Below are positions 1 through 8,070 of a stretch of 20,485 nt of DNA, piece after piece; the stretch's first letter is position 1, and every line of letters starts with the position of its first letter. Source of the DNA: Geodermatophilaceae bacterium. Its GTDB lineage: Bacteria > Actinomycetota > Actinomycetes > Mycobacteriales > Geodermatophilaceae. A program made the translations under genes and the position numbers. The stretch lies in assembly GCA_013813215.1 (NCBI GenBank), contig JACCSC010000450.1, forward strand, positions 1-20,485, written 5' to 3'. The notes beneath the pieces were generated by a model. The model had not been told where the DNA came from. It worked only from the letters and a program-made list of their open reading frames with translations, and ran no database searches.

Positions 1-1676
1 TGGGTGCCGGACTCGATGATCCGGCCCTGCTCGAGCACCAGGATCCGGTCGGCGTCGCGGACGGTGGACAGCCGGTGCGCGATGACCAGCCGGGTCCGCC
101 CGGCCGGCAGGTTGGCCAGCGCCTGCAGCAGCAGTTCCTCCGAGCCGGCGTCCAGCGCGGAGGTCGGCTCGTCCAGGATGATGATCGGCGCGTCGCGCAG
201 GATGGCCCGGGCGATCGCGACCCGCTGCCGCTGACCTCCCGACAGGTTGGTCCCGCGCTCGCCGATCATGGTGTTCAGCCCGTCCGGCAGCCGCTCGGCG
301 AACTCGTCGACCAGCGCCAGCCGGGCGGCCCGCCGGACGTCTCGCTCGGTGGCGAACCGCTGGCCGCAGACGATGTTGTCCCAGAGCGTGCCCTCCAGCA
401 GCAGGGTGTCCTGCAGCACGGTGGCGATCTGGCGGCGCAGCGAGTCCAGCTGATGGTCGCGGACGTCGAGGTCGTCGACGAGTACGGCGCCAGCCTCCGC
501 ATCCACCAGCCGCGGAATGAGGGCCGCGATCGTGCTCTTGCCCGCCCCGGTCGGCCCGACCAGCGCCACATTCTGCCCCGCGTCGATGGTGAAGCTCAGG
601 TCGGAGAGCACCGGCTCGCGGCCGTAGGAGAACGACAACCCGCGGAACTCGACCCGGCCGCGGACGGTGCGCGCCCGCGCCGACGGCCGGTCCACGATGT
701 CGATCGGGGCGTCCAACACCTCGAGGATCCGCTCGGCCGCCGCCGCCCCCTTCGTCACGACCTGGGTCAGCTTGGACAGCGACTTGACCGGCTTGTAGAG
801 GGATCCGAGGTAGCTGAGGAACACCAGCAGTACGCCGAGGCTCAACTCGCCGGCGAGGACCTGCTGCGCTCCGTAGAACAGGACCACCGCGGTCGAGGCC
901 ACGCTGGCCAGCTCGACGAGCGGGACGAACCGCGACTGCAGCCGGACCGACTCCAGACCGGCGTCCAGGCTGGTCCCGGACAACCCGCCGAAGCGGTAGA
1001 GCCGGTCGCTCTCCAGGGTGAAGGCCTGCACCAGGTGGATCGCGGAGAGGTTCTCCGTGGCCGCGGAGGCCAGGGCGCCGTCGGCCTTGCGGACCCGGCG
1101 GGCGGCGGTGCGCAGCTCCAGCCGCGAGCGGTGGATCAGCCAGCCCAGCAGTGGCGTGACCAGCACGGCCAGCAGGGTGAACGTCGCATCCAGCACGAGC
1201 ATCACCGCGAACATCCCCACCACGAGCAGCAGGCTCGGCAGCAGGGTGGAGAAGATCTGCACCAGCATGTCCTGCGTGTAGCCGACGTCGCTGGTCACCC
1301 GGGCGGTGAGGTCGCCGACCCGGTGCCGGCTGTGAAAGCGCAGCGACTGCCGGTTCAGCCGGGACAGCACCGACACCCGCAGATCGTTGGCGATCTGCAG
1401 GCCGGCCGCCGAGAGCAGCCGGGCCGCCCAGTAGGTGACGACGCTGGACAACACGGTCAAGGCGACCAGCGCACCGACGGCGAGGGACAGCGCGCGGACC
1501 GGCTCGTCCGGCCGGGCCGCGGGCTCCGCGGTCAGGACCTTGTCCACGATCCACTGCAGGGGCCAGGGCAGGGCCAGGCTCAGCGCCACACCGATCAGGG
1601 TGAGCAGAGCGCCGACCGCGAGCGCCCGGCGGTACGGCGACCCGTAGCGGCGGATCCGGCGGATCGCCTCGATCAC
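1..1676 (-). CDS. ABC exporter, fused membrane and ATPase domains (3' end cut by window)
   Basis: Exporter half-transporter of the MsbA/PglK type, expected to work as a dimer in the cytoplasmic membrane and flip or export a lipid, glycolipid or glycan. About 558 codons are visible and the last few dozen lie outside the window. The N-terminal half has several hydrophobic segments, the first at about residues 20-41. The ATPase domain carries Walker A GPTGAGKST (about 374-382), signature LSGGQRQR (about 478), Walker B ILDEPTSALD and the switch histidine in VIAHRLSTV. The GTG start at 1676 overlaps the upstream glycosyltransferase stop as GTGA, which indicates translational coupling. The glycan-gene context suggests a glycolipid or lipid-linked sugar as cargo; this is inference. 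A drug or peptide exporter cannot be excluded from the motifs alone. Confidence 0.93.
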   Translation of the reverse strand, partial: MIEAIRRIRRYGSPYRRALAVGALLTLIGVALSLALPWPLQWIVDKVLTAEPAARPDEPVRALSLAVGALVALTVLSSVVTYWAARLLSAAGLQIANDLRVSVLSRLNRQSLRFHSRHRVGDLTARVTSDVGYTQDMLVQIFSTLLPSLLLVVGMFAVMLVLDATFTLLAVLVTPLLGWLIHRSRLELRTAARRVRKADGALASAATENLSAIHLVQAFTLESDRLYRFGGLSGTSLDAGLESVRLQSRFVPLVELASVASTAVVLFYGAQQVLAGELSLGVLLVFLSYLGSLYKPVKSLSKLTQVVTKGAAAAERILEVLDAPIDIVDRPSARARTVRGRVEFRGLSFSYGREPVLSDLSFTIDAGQNVALVGPTGAGKSTIAALIPRLVDAEAGAVLVDDLDVRDHQLDSLRRQIATVLQDTLLLEGTLWDNIVCGQRFATERDVRRAARLALVDEFAERLPDGLNTMIGERGTNLSGGQRQRVAIARAILRDAPIIILDEPTSALDAGSEELLLQALANLPAGRTRLVIAHRLSTVRDADRILVLEQGRIIESGT

Positions 1677-2794
1677 CGCAGTCCCGCCCCGGCCAGCGCG
1701 CCGATCGCCGCAGCGGCCCGGGCCGCACCGTCCAGCCGGATGCCGACCGCGGCCAGGGCACCGGCGGGCAGCAGTCGGGAGCGCTCCAGGAGCCAGGCCA
1801 CTTCCTCGGCCGGGGCGCTCTCGTCCACCACGTCGGCGAGACCGAGCGCGGCCAGCCGGGAGGCCCGGATCGCCTGTTCCCGCCGCGGACTGCGCCGCGG
1901 GACGAGCACCGGGCGCAGCCCGGCAGCCAGCGCCTCGACCGTGGAGTTGTAGCCGGCCATCTGGACCACCCGGCCGGCGCGAGCCAGCAGGTCCATGCAG
2001 CCCGGGGCATCGCGCACGAGGCGCAACCGGCCGCTGGCCAGGGCGCGGGCCGACAGTGCACCGATGATGTCCTTGGTCGCATACGGACCGGCGACCAGGA
2101 CGACGTGCAGCTGGGCCAGACCCGCCGCGAGTTCGGCGCCCAGCCGGAACACGGCCTCGCCGTCACCTCCACCACCGCCGGTGACCACGAGCAGCTTCTC
2201 GTCCCGGTGGCGCGGGCGACCCCCAGGCTCGCCCACCCAGCCGCAATACCGCGGCGTCATCGGCAAGCCGTACTCGGCCTCGTGGTCGCAGAGCACCGGG
2301 TCGCCGTAGACGAGCACCTCGTCGTACAGGTTCTCGACGCCGGCCCAGCCCTGCCCAGCGAGTTCTGCGGCGACCACCGACGGCGCGTCCAGCACGTCGC
2401 GCAGACCCAAGGCGAGGCGGGCACCGCGGGAGGCGGCGAGGTCGAGGCCGGCGCGCAATTCGCCGGCCAACCCATACGGGTGCCGGTCGACGACGACGAC
2501 GTCGGGGTCGACCGCGCGGACGGCACCGGTGAACGCGGCGGCGCGGGCCCGGATGGCGTCCTCGAAGGACAGCCGCTCGTGGTGGTAGCTGCCGTCGGAA
2601 TCCTTGAGCAGCGGCGGGACCGGTACGACGTGCAGCCGCGGGTCGCCCAGCCAGGCCGGCCGCATCGGCAGACCGGTCACGATCGTGATCTCGGCGTCGG
2701 GCTCGCCGGCCAGCAGGGCCCGCGCGATCAGCGTGTTACGTCGCACGTGCCCCAGGCCGAAGCCGTCGTGCGAGGCGAAGAGGTACCGGGCCAT
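1673..2794 (-). CDS. Glycosyltransferase, COG4671/GT28-like (GT-B fold)
   Basis: Predicted cytoplasmic GT-B glycosyltransferase of 373 residues. The N-terminus has the pattern typical of this family, a short beta strand followed by GFGLGHVRRN (residues 11-20), which resembles MurG-type glycine-rich loops. The C-terminal half has a GGGGG loop after a strand (VVTGGGGG) and the nucleotide-sugar region QMAGYNSTVEALAAGLRPV, as in GT28 C-terminal domains. Its closest relative in the window is the glycosyltransferase at 11029-12183, which shares this architecture. The ATG at 2794 overlaps the stop of the upstream membrane-protein gene by one base (TGATG), and the stop overlaps the ABC exporter start. 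It probably adds one sugar to the glycan carried by the exporter. Donor and acceptor are unknown. Confidence 0.9.
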   Translation of the reverse strand: MARYLFASHDGFGLGHVRRNTLIARALLAGEPDAEITIVTGLPMRPAWLGDPRLHVVPVPPLLKDSDGSYHHERLSFEDAIRARAAAFTGAVRAVDPDVVVVDRHPYGLAGELRAGLDLAASRGARLALGLRDVLDAPSVVAAELAGQGWAGVENLYDEVLVYGDPVLCDHEAEYGLPMTPRYCGWVGEPGGRPRHRDEKLLVVTGGGGGDGEAVFRLGAELAAGLAQLHVVLVAGPYATKDIIGALSARALASGRLRLVRDAPGCMDLLARAGRVVQMAGYNSTVEALAAGLRPVLVPRRSPRREQAIRASRLAALGLADVVDESAPAEEVAWLLERSRLLPAGALAAVGIRLDGAARAAAAIGALAGAGLR

Positions 2795-3345
2795 CAGTCG
2801 TCCCGGCCCGAACCGCTGCCGGAGCCGCCCGAGCCGGGGCCCGAGTTGTCGTCGTCGTCGTCGCCTCCACCGCCGTGACCGGAGTGGTCGTCATCCGGTT
2901 CCTCGGCTTCGTCGTCAGCGTGACGCTCGGCGTCCGCGCCACCGGCCGGCTGGGGCTCAGCGGTGGGCGGGTCGGCGGCCGGCGGGTCGGGCAGCGGCAG
3001 TGGGGTGCCCTCCTGGACCGGAACATCGGAAGGGCGTGCGGTGCCGGCGGTCGGGGTCGGTACGACCGGCGCAGCGGGCGGTACGCTGTCCGACGTCGAG
3101 ACCGGTGCGGTCACCGGCGGCGTGATCGACGTGCTGACACCCCGCTCGGGCAGGGCGCCGGCCAGCCCCTGGTAGCCGGCCAGCAGTGCCACCGCAGTGA
3201 GCGAGAGCGCGGCCGGCCAGGCGGCGCCCCGACGCCACCTGGCCAGCCGCGAGGAGCCGAGGCCCCCCATCGGCATCCCGAGGGTGCGGCGCAGCGACAG
3301 CGGTGGTGAGCCCACGTCGGGTTCGTCCCACGGTTGCCGGTCCAC
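2794..3345 (-). CDS. Membrane-anchored protein with Pro/Thr linker and Asp/Gly/Ser tail, function unknown
   Basis: A 183-residue protein of unrecognised function. Residues 1-40 are polar with a basic stretch (RLARWRR), and about 43-65 form one hydrophobic helix. The rest is low complexity: a Pro/Thr/Ser/Val-rich linker (about 70-135), an acidic stretch, a run of five Asp (about 162-166) and a Gly-Ser tail ending RDD. By the positive-inside rule the basic side is cytoplasmic and the long tail lies outside the membrane. The GTG at 3345 was chosen because AGGAGG sits 5 nt upstream (3351-3356); longer in-frame starts back to 3438 have no such site and would run into the divergent promoter region. 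It is the first gene of the minus arm, coupled to a glycosyltransferase. It may be a glycan-attached surface protein or a structural partner of the export machinery; both are guesses. Confidence 0.8.
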   Translation of the reverse strand: MDRQPWDEPDVGSPPLSLRRTLGMPMGGLGSSRLARWRRGAAWPAALSLTAVALLAGYQGLAGALPERGVSTSITPPVTAPVSTSDSVPPAAPVVPTPTAGTARPSDVPVQEGTPLPLPDPPAADPPTAEPQPAGGADAERHADDEAEEPDDDHSGHGGGGDDDDDNSGPGSGGSGSGSGRDD

Positions 3346-3485
3346 GTCGTCCTCCTCTCGCCACGTCGAGTCTGCGCAGCGTGTGGGAGGGGTTGCACGT
3401 GGCCTTTGGTCGTAGAACCGACTGGCAGGTCCTAGCACCGACGTCCGGTTTACAGCTGTTCTTCACCTCGCGGACAGTCGCTGGC
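3346..3485. promoter_or_regulatory. Divergent intergenic region between the two glycan arms
   Basis: This 140-nt gap separates two operons that diverge, so it must hold promoters for both. The minus arm has a strong ribosome binding site at 3351-3356. The plus arm has no clear Shine-Dalgarno sequence before ATG 3486. An 8-bp palindrome ACAGCTGT lies at 3452-3459. No -35/-10 pair with good spacing could be assigned on either strand. Confidence 0.5.
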
Positions 3486-4454
3486 ATGCGAGTTGTCATC
3501 ACCGGCTGCGCCGGCTTCGTGGGGTCCCACCTGACCGAGCGGCTGCTCGCCGACGGCTGGCGGGTGACCGGCATCGACGCGTTGACCGCCTACTACGACC
3601 CGGCGGAGAAGCGGGCCAACCTGACCAGCCTGCTGGCACACCAGCGGTTCGACTTCGTCCGGGCCGACCTCGTCACGGCGCCGCTCGCGAAGTTGCTGGC
3701 CGGCCATCCGCACGTCGTGCACCTGGCCGCGCAGCCCGGCGTACGCCGCAGTTTCGGCGACGGCTTCGATCAGTACGTCCACGACAACGTGCTGGGCACC
3801 CAGCGCATCTTCGAAGCGGCGGCCGAGGCCGACTGCCCGCGCCTGGTCTACGCCTCGTCGTCGTCGGTGTACGGCGACGCCGCCCGCTACCCCTGCGCGG
3901 AGACCACGCCGACCAGGCCTCGCTCGCCGTACGGCGTCACGAAACGGACCGGAGAGAAGCTCGCCGACATCTATCGCGGGCTCGGCCTGGACGCGGTCGG
4001 CCTGCGCTACTTCACCGTCTACGGCCCCCGGCAGCGCCCGGACATGGCGATCCGCCGACTGTGCGAAGCGGCCGCGGGCGGTCCGGAGTTCCGGCTGCAC
4101 GGCGACGGCAGCCAGATCCGCGACTTCACCTACGTCGACGACGCGGTGGAGGCCACCGTGCTCGCCCTCACGGCGGACCGGACCAGCCCCGTGCTGAACG
4201 TCGGCGGTGGCCAGGAGGCCTCGATGAGCCAGGTCATCGACCAGCTGTCGGAGCTGTCCGGCGAACCGATCCCGGTCCGCCGCCGGGTGGGCCAGCTCGG
4301 CGATGTCCACCGCACCGGCGCCGACACGACCCTGGCCCGCAGCGAACTCGGCTGGGCACCGACGGTGTGCCTGGTCGAAGGCCTCGAGGCCAGCCTGGAC
4401 TGGGTGCGCCGGCGGCGGGGGGCCGGCGTACCCGTTGCTGTGGGCGCGTCATGA
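3486..4454 (+). CDS. NAD-dependent sugar-nucleotide epimerase (UDP-uronate 4-epimerase-like)
   Basis: Extended short-chain dehydrogenase/reductase of 322 residues that probably inverts C4 of a UDP-sugar or UDP-uronic acid in the cytoplasm. The N-terminal NAD-binding motif TGCAGFVGSHL is at residues 6-16. The catalytic Ser region YASSSSVYG is at 122-130 and the YxxxK pair is Y149 and K153. QPGVRRSF followed by NVLGTQRIFEAA, and later YGPRQRPDMA, resemble UDP-glucuronate or UDP-GlcNAcA 4-epimerases, but specificity cannot be read with certainty. The ATG at 3486 begins exactly at the Rossmann strand; an in-frame extension upstream would add unrelated sequence from the promoter region. The stop overlaps the dehydrogenase start (ATGA), so the two probably make one activated sugar acid together. 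Confidence 0.9.
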   Translation: MRVVITGCAGFVGSHLTERLLADGWRVTGIDALTAYYDPAEKRANLTSLLAHQRFDFVRADLVTAPLAKLLAGHPHVVHLAAQPGVRRSFGDGFDQYVHDNVLGTQRIFEAAAEADCPRLVYASSSSVYGDAARYPCAETTPTRPRSPYGVTKRTGEKLADIYRGLGLDAVGLRYFTVYGPRQRPDMAIRRLCEAAAGGPEFRLHGDGSQIRDFTYVDDAVEATVLALTADRTSPVLNVGGGQEASMSQVIDQLSELSGEPIPVRRRVGQLGDVHRTGADTTLARSELGWAPTVCLVEGLEASLDWVRRRRGAGVPVAVGAS

Positions 4455-5710
4455 CCCGCCTGGTGGTTGTCGGACAGGGGTATGTCGGGCTGCCGCTGGC
4501 CATGCGCGCGGTGCAGGCCGGGCACGACGTCACGGGCCTCGACACCTCGATCGACCGGGTCAAGCGCCTGTCGGCCGGGGACTCCTTCGTCGAGGATGTC
4601 CCGGACACCGAGCTCCTGGCCGCCCTCGCGTCGGGGCGGTACCGGGTCACCGACAGCCCGTCGGCCTGCGACGGCTTCGACGTGGCCGTCGTGGCCGTGC
4701 CGACGCCGTTGCGCGACAGCGCGCCCGACCTGGGGTACGTCGAGCAGGCGGCCCGCACCCTGGCCCCGTTCGTCACCCGAGACTGCCTCGTGGTGCTCGA
4801 GTCGACGACGTACCCCGGTACGACGGAGGCGGTCGTCGTACCGCTGCTGGAAGCCGGCTCCGGACTCACCGCAGGATGGGACTTCGCGGTCGGCTACAGC
4901 CCGGAGCGGATCGACCCGGGCAACGCGGAGTGGACGCTGACCACCACGCCGAAGATCGTCTCCGGCATCGACCCGGCGTCGCTGGCCCGGACCGAGAAGT
5001 TCTACGGTGCCCTCGTCGAGCGCACGGTGCCCGTCTCCTCGACCCGATCGGCGGAGCTGGCCAAGCTGCTGGAGAACACCTTCCGGCACGTCAACATCGC
5101 GCTGGTCAACGAGCTGGCCATGGTCGCCGCCGACCTCGGCGTCGACGTGTGGGAGGCGATCGACGCCGCGTCGACCAAGCCGTTCGGCTTCATGCGCTTC
5201 ACCCCCGGCCCGGGCGTAGGCGGGCACTGCCTGCCGATCGACCCGAGCTACCTGTCCTGGACGGTGCGGCAGCGGCTGGGCCGCTCGTTCCGGTTCGTCG
5301 AGCTGGCCAACGACATCAACGACCACATGCCCGACTACGTGCTGTCCCGGCTGATGCACGGGCTGAACCGGCAGGGCCGCGCCATGTCGCGCTCCCGCGT
5401 ACTCGTCCTGGGGCTGGCCTACAAGCGCAACTCCGGGGATGCCCGCGAGGCGCCGGCGGCGGCCCTGATCGACCTCCTGGTCCGGGAGGGCGCGGAGGTC
5501 GCCGTCGTCGACCCGCACGTGGTGGAGGAGCTGCCGCTGCCGGCGACGGTCCGCCGGGTCGCCCTGAGCCAGGCCGAGCTGGCCGCGGCCGATGCCGTCG
5601 TCCTCGTGACCGATCACGAGGCGTTCGACTACGAGCTGGTCGCCGAGCACGCCGGCTACGTCCTGGACACCCGGAACCGGATGCGGGGACCGCGTGTCGA
5701 GCAGCTCTGA
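4451..5710 (+). CDS. UDP-sugar 6-dehydrogenase (UDP-Glc/UDP-GlcNAc dehydrogenase family)
   Basis: NAD-dependent four-electron oxidation of a UDP-hexose to a UDP-uronic acid; 419 residues, a usual length. Rossmann motif GQGYVGLPLA starts at residue 8. STTYPGTT and SPERIDPGN are typical of the family, and the catalytic cysteine is C260 in GVGGHCLPIDP. The C-terminal UDP-binding domain contains LGLAYKRNSGDAREAPA. The segment KLLENTFRHVNIALVNELA and the GGHCLPIDP context look closer to the WbpA/WecC/TviB branch (UDP-GlcNAc or UDP-ManNAc dehydrogenases) than to classical UDP-glucose dehydrogenases. The substrate could therefore be an N-acetylhexosamine, giving an N-acetylhexosaminuronic acid. Paired with the upstream epimerase this resembles the TviB/TviC logic; that comparison is inference. 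Confidence 0.93.
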   Translation: MTRLVVVGQGYVGLPLAMRAVQAGHDVTGLDTSIDRVKRLSAGDSFVEDVPDTELLAALASGRYRVTDSPSACDGFDVAVVAVPTPLRDSAPDLGYVEQAARTLAPFVTRDCLVVLESTTYPGTTEAVVVPLLEAGSGLTAGWDFAVGYSPERIDPGNAEWTLTTTPKIVSGIDPASLARTEKFYGALVERTVPVSSTRSAELAKLLENTFRHVNIALVNELAMVAADLGVDVWEAIDAASTKPFGFMRFTPGPGVGGHCLPIDPSYLSWTVRQRLGRSFRFVELANDINDHMPDYVLSRLMHGLNRQGRAMSRSRVLVLGLAYKRNSGDAREAPAAALIDLLVREGAEVAVVDPHVVEELPLPATVRRVALSQAELAAADAVVLVTDHEAFDYELVAEHAGYVLDTRNRMRGPRVEQL

Positions 5711-6782
5711 CGGTGCCCGTGTCGCGGTGGTCCTGTCCGGCTGGCCGCGGCTGTCGGAGGTCTTCGCGCTGAACGAGCTGACTGCGCTGCACGAGGCGGG
5801 GATGCTCGCCACCGCCCTCGCCCTCAAGAACGGCGAGTCCGGCCCGGTCCATCCGGCCGCGGCCCGCATCGGCGGGCTGGTCGAGTACGTGCCGCCGGGC
5901 GACCTGGCCGAGCAGGCGACGTTCGTCGCCGACCTGCTGATCGCGACGCAGGCCACCGGCGTACACGGGTACTTCGCACACGACCCGGCCGCGGTCGCGG
6001 CGGCGGCGGCGGAGAAGGTCTCGTTGCCGTTCGGGTTCAGCGTGCATGCCCTGGACGCCCGGAAGGTGCGGCGCGCAGACCTCGCGGACCGGGTACGCCG
6101 GGCCGCGGTTGTCCTCTGCTGCAACTCTGACGCCGCGGCCGAGGTCGCCGCGGCGGGTGGACGGGCCGAGCTGATCCCGCACGGGGTGGACCTCACCGCC
6201 TTTCCGGCCACCCCGCCGCCGGCCGCCGAGCCGCTCAACCTGCTGGCCGTGGGCCGGTTCGTCGAGAAGAAGGGTTTCGACGTCCTGCTCGACGCCTTCG
6301 CCCTGGTCAACCGGCCGGTCCGGCTGCGGCTGGTCGGCGACGGTGCGCTGCGCGCCGAGCTCACCGACCAGGTCGCGCGACTGGGGGTGACCGACCGAGT
6401 TGAGTTCGCCGATCGGCTCACCCACGAGACCCTGCCTGGCGCGTACGCCGCAGCGGACATCGTCGTCGTACCGTCCGTCATCGACCGCCGCGGCGACCGC
6501 GACGGGCTCCCGAACGTCGTCCTGGAGGCGATGGCCAGCGCTCGCCCGGTGGTGGCGAGCGCGGTGTCGGCCATTCCCAGCGCGGTGCACCACGACCGCA
6601 CGGGATTGCTCGTCCCGAGCCGCGACCCGCCGGCGCTCGCCGCCGCGCTCACCGAGCTGATCGACTCCCCGGCCCGTCGGCGTGCCCTCGGGCTCGGCGG
6701 TCGGGCCCTGGTCACGCGCGAGTTCGAACTCGGTCGCTGCACCCGCCGGTTCTGCGCCACCCTGGCGGCGGCGTATGCCTGA
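5694..6782 (+). CDS. Glycosyltransferase family 4 (first of tandem pair)
   Basis: Retaining GT-B glycosyltransferase of 362 residues. The N-terminal acceptor domain opens VVLSGWPRLSEVFALNEL, as in WcaL/AmsK-like exopolysaccharide transferases, and contains GYFAHDP and FGFSVHALDARKV. The C-terminal donor domain has VGRFVEKKGFDVLLDA and DGLPNVVLEAMASARPVVAS, where the usual first Glu of the E-x7-E motif is Asp. The GTG at 5694 gives the family N-terminus, overlaps the dehydrogenase by 17 nt, and has GGGGA just upstream. It is related to the next gene, so the two may be old duplicates that add successive sugars. Donor and acceptor are unknown. Confidence 0.92.
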   Translation: MSSSSDGARVAVVLSGWPRLSEVFALNELTALHEAGMLATALALKNGESGPVHPAAARIGGLVEYVPPGDLAEQATFVADLLIATQATGVHGYFAHDPAAVAAAAAEKVSLPFGFSVHALDARKVRRADLADRVRRAAVVLCCNSDAAAEVAAAGGRAELIPHGVDLTAFPATPPPAAEPLNLLAVGRFVEKKGFDVLLDAFALVNRPVRLRLVGDGALRAELTDQVARLGVTDRVEFADRLTHETLPGAYAAADIVVVPSVIDRRGDRDGLPNVVLEAMASARPVVASAVSAIPSAVHHDRTGLLVPSRDPPALAAALTELIDSPARRRALGLGGRALVTREFELGRCTRRFCATLAAAYA

Positions 6783-8070
6783 GGCCGCGGTTGGCTACGT
6801 GCTCAAGGGGTACCCCCGCCGCTCCGAGCTGTTCATCGCCAGCGAGATCTGGCGGCTGGAGCAGCTGGGCGTGCCGCTGCGGCTATACGTCGTGAAACCG
6901 TCCGACGAGCAGGTCCACCACCCGGTGGTCGAGCGCATCCGCGTCAGCCCGTCGTACCTGCCGCCGACCACCCCGCTGACCGGCCAGCCGCTGCTGCGCT
7001 GGTTGCGCCGCAACGTCCCGGCGTACCTCCCGGCCCTGCGCCGGGTCGCGCGGCGGCACCCGGGACGGCTGGTCCGCGTCGCCGCCACCGCCGCCGCCCA
7101 GTCGGTCCGCGCCCGCCACGGCCGGCGGCTGCGGACGATCTACGCCAAGGAGTTCCTGCAGGCGGTCGCCGTCGCCGATCGCATCCTGAGCGACGGGTCA
7201 GTACGACGGTTGCACGCGCACTTCGCCCACGGGGCGACGACCATCACCTGGCTCGCCGCCATGCTCTGCCGGATCCCGTTCTCCTTCACCGGACACGCCA
7301 AGGACATCTGGCGCGACTCGCTCAACCCGGCCGGTCTGCTGGCCCGCAAGCTGCGGGCCGCGGAGTTCGTCGTCACGTGCACCGGCGCGAACCGCGACCA
7401 TCTCCTGCGCCTCGTGCCGGGCACCGCGGTACACCTCGTCTACCACGGGCTCAACTCCGACTTCGCCGCGCTGCTGACCGAGGGCCCGAACGAGCCCCGC
7501 ATCGCCGACGGTCGGCTGCGCATCGCCGCGGTCGGCCGGCTGGTCGAGAAGAAGGGCTTCGACCTGCTCGTCGACGCGGTAGCCCGGCTGCATCGCGACG
7601 GCGTCGACGTCCGGCTGACCATCGCCGGCGAGGACGGACCGGCCGGTACGCCGCTGCGCGCGCAGATCGCCCTCGGCCCCGCCGGCGTCGTCACCGTGCG
7701 CCCGACGCTGAGCCAGCGGGAACTGCTCGAGCTGTACCGCGACAGCGACGTGGCCGCGCTGGCCTGTCGAATCGTCGACGACGGCGACCGGGACGGCATC
7801 CCCAACGTGCTGGTCGAGGCGATGGCCGTCGGCCTGCCCGTCGTGTCCATGGCCGTGTCCGGTATCCCGGAGCTGGTCCGCGACGGCCAGACCGGCCTGC
7901 TCGTGCCCCCTGAGGATCCGGCCGCGCTGGCGGCGGCGCTGCGCCGGCTCACCGATCCCGTGCTGCGGGAGCGGCTGGCGCTGGCCGGTCAGGTCCTGGT
8001 GGCGCAGGAGTTCGACGGGGACGCGCTGGCCAAGCAGTTGGCCGGGCTGTTCGCCGGGAACCGGCCATGA
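6775..8070 (+). CDS. Glycosyltransferase family 4 (second of tandem pair, WcaL/AmsK-like)
   Basis: GT4 transferase of 431 residues. The N-terminus GYVLKGYPRRSELFIASEI, then HAHFAHGATTITWLAAML and PFSFTGHAKDIW, are hallmarks of colanic-acid-type GT4 enzymes. The donor half has VGRLVEKKGFDLLVDAVARL and DGIPNVLVEAMAVGLPVVSM. The ATG at 6775 lies 8 nt inside the previous gene; longer forms would begin with translation of the wrong frame of that gene. A basic segment (about residues 85-125) may help contact membrane lipid or a polyprenyl acceptor, but no transmembrane helix is obvious. The stop overlaps the heparinase-like gene as ATGA. Confidence 0.93.
   Translation: MPEAAVGYVLKGYPRRSELFIASEIWRLEQLGVPLRLYVVKPSDEQVHHPVVERIRVSPSYLPPTTPLTGQPLLRWLRRNVPAYLPALRRVARRHPGRLVRVAATAAAQSVRARHGRRLRTIYAKEFLQAVAVADRILSDGSVRRLHAHFAHGATTITWLAAMLCRIPFSFTGHAKDIWRDSLNPAGLLARKLRAAEFVVTCTGANRDHLLRLVPGTAVHLVYHGLNSDFAALLTEGPNEPRIADGRLRIAAVGRLVEKKGFDLLVDAVARLHRDGVDVRLTIAGEDGPAGTPLRAQIALGPAGVVTVRPTLSQRELLELYRDSDVAALACRIVDDGDRDGIPNVLVEAMAVGLPVVSMAVSGIPELVRDGQTGLLVPPEDPAALAAALRRLTDPVLRERLALAGQVLVAQEFDGDALAKQLAGLFAGNRP

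Noticed and set aside
75..1952. Open frame of 625 codons on the plus strand
   Set aside because: It is antisense to the ABC exporter, whose Walker A, signature and Walker B motifs are all clear. The plus-strand product is Gln/Arg/Gly-rich without domains.
3393..3418. TTGCAC...TAGAAC as a promoter for the epimerase operon
   Set aside because: The spacer is only 14 nt, too short for a typical sigma-70 promoter.
4130..6760. Long open frame of 876 codons on the minus strand
   Set aside because: It runs antisense to the epimerase, dehydrogenase and first GT4 genes, has no recognisable domain and a composition rich in Arg, Ser, Pro and Ala, as expected from high-GC antisense frames.
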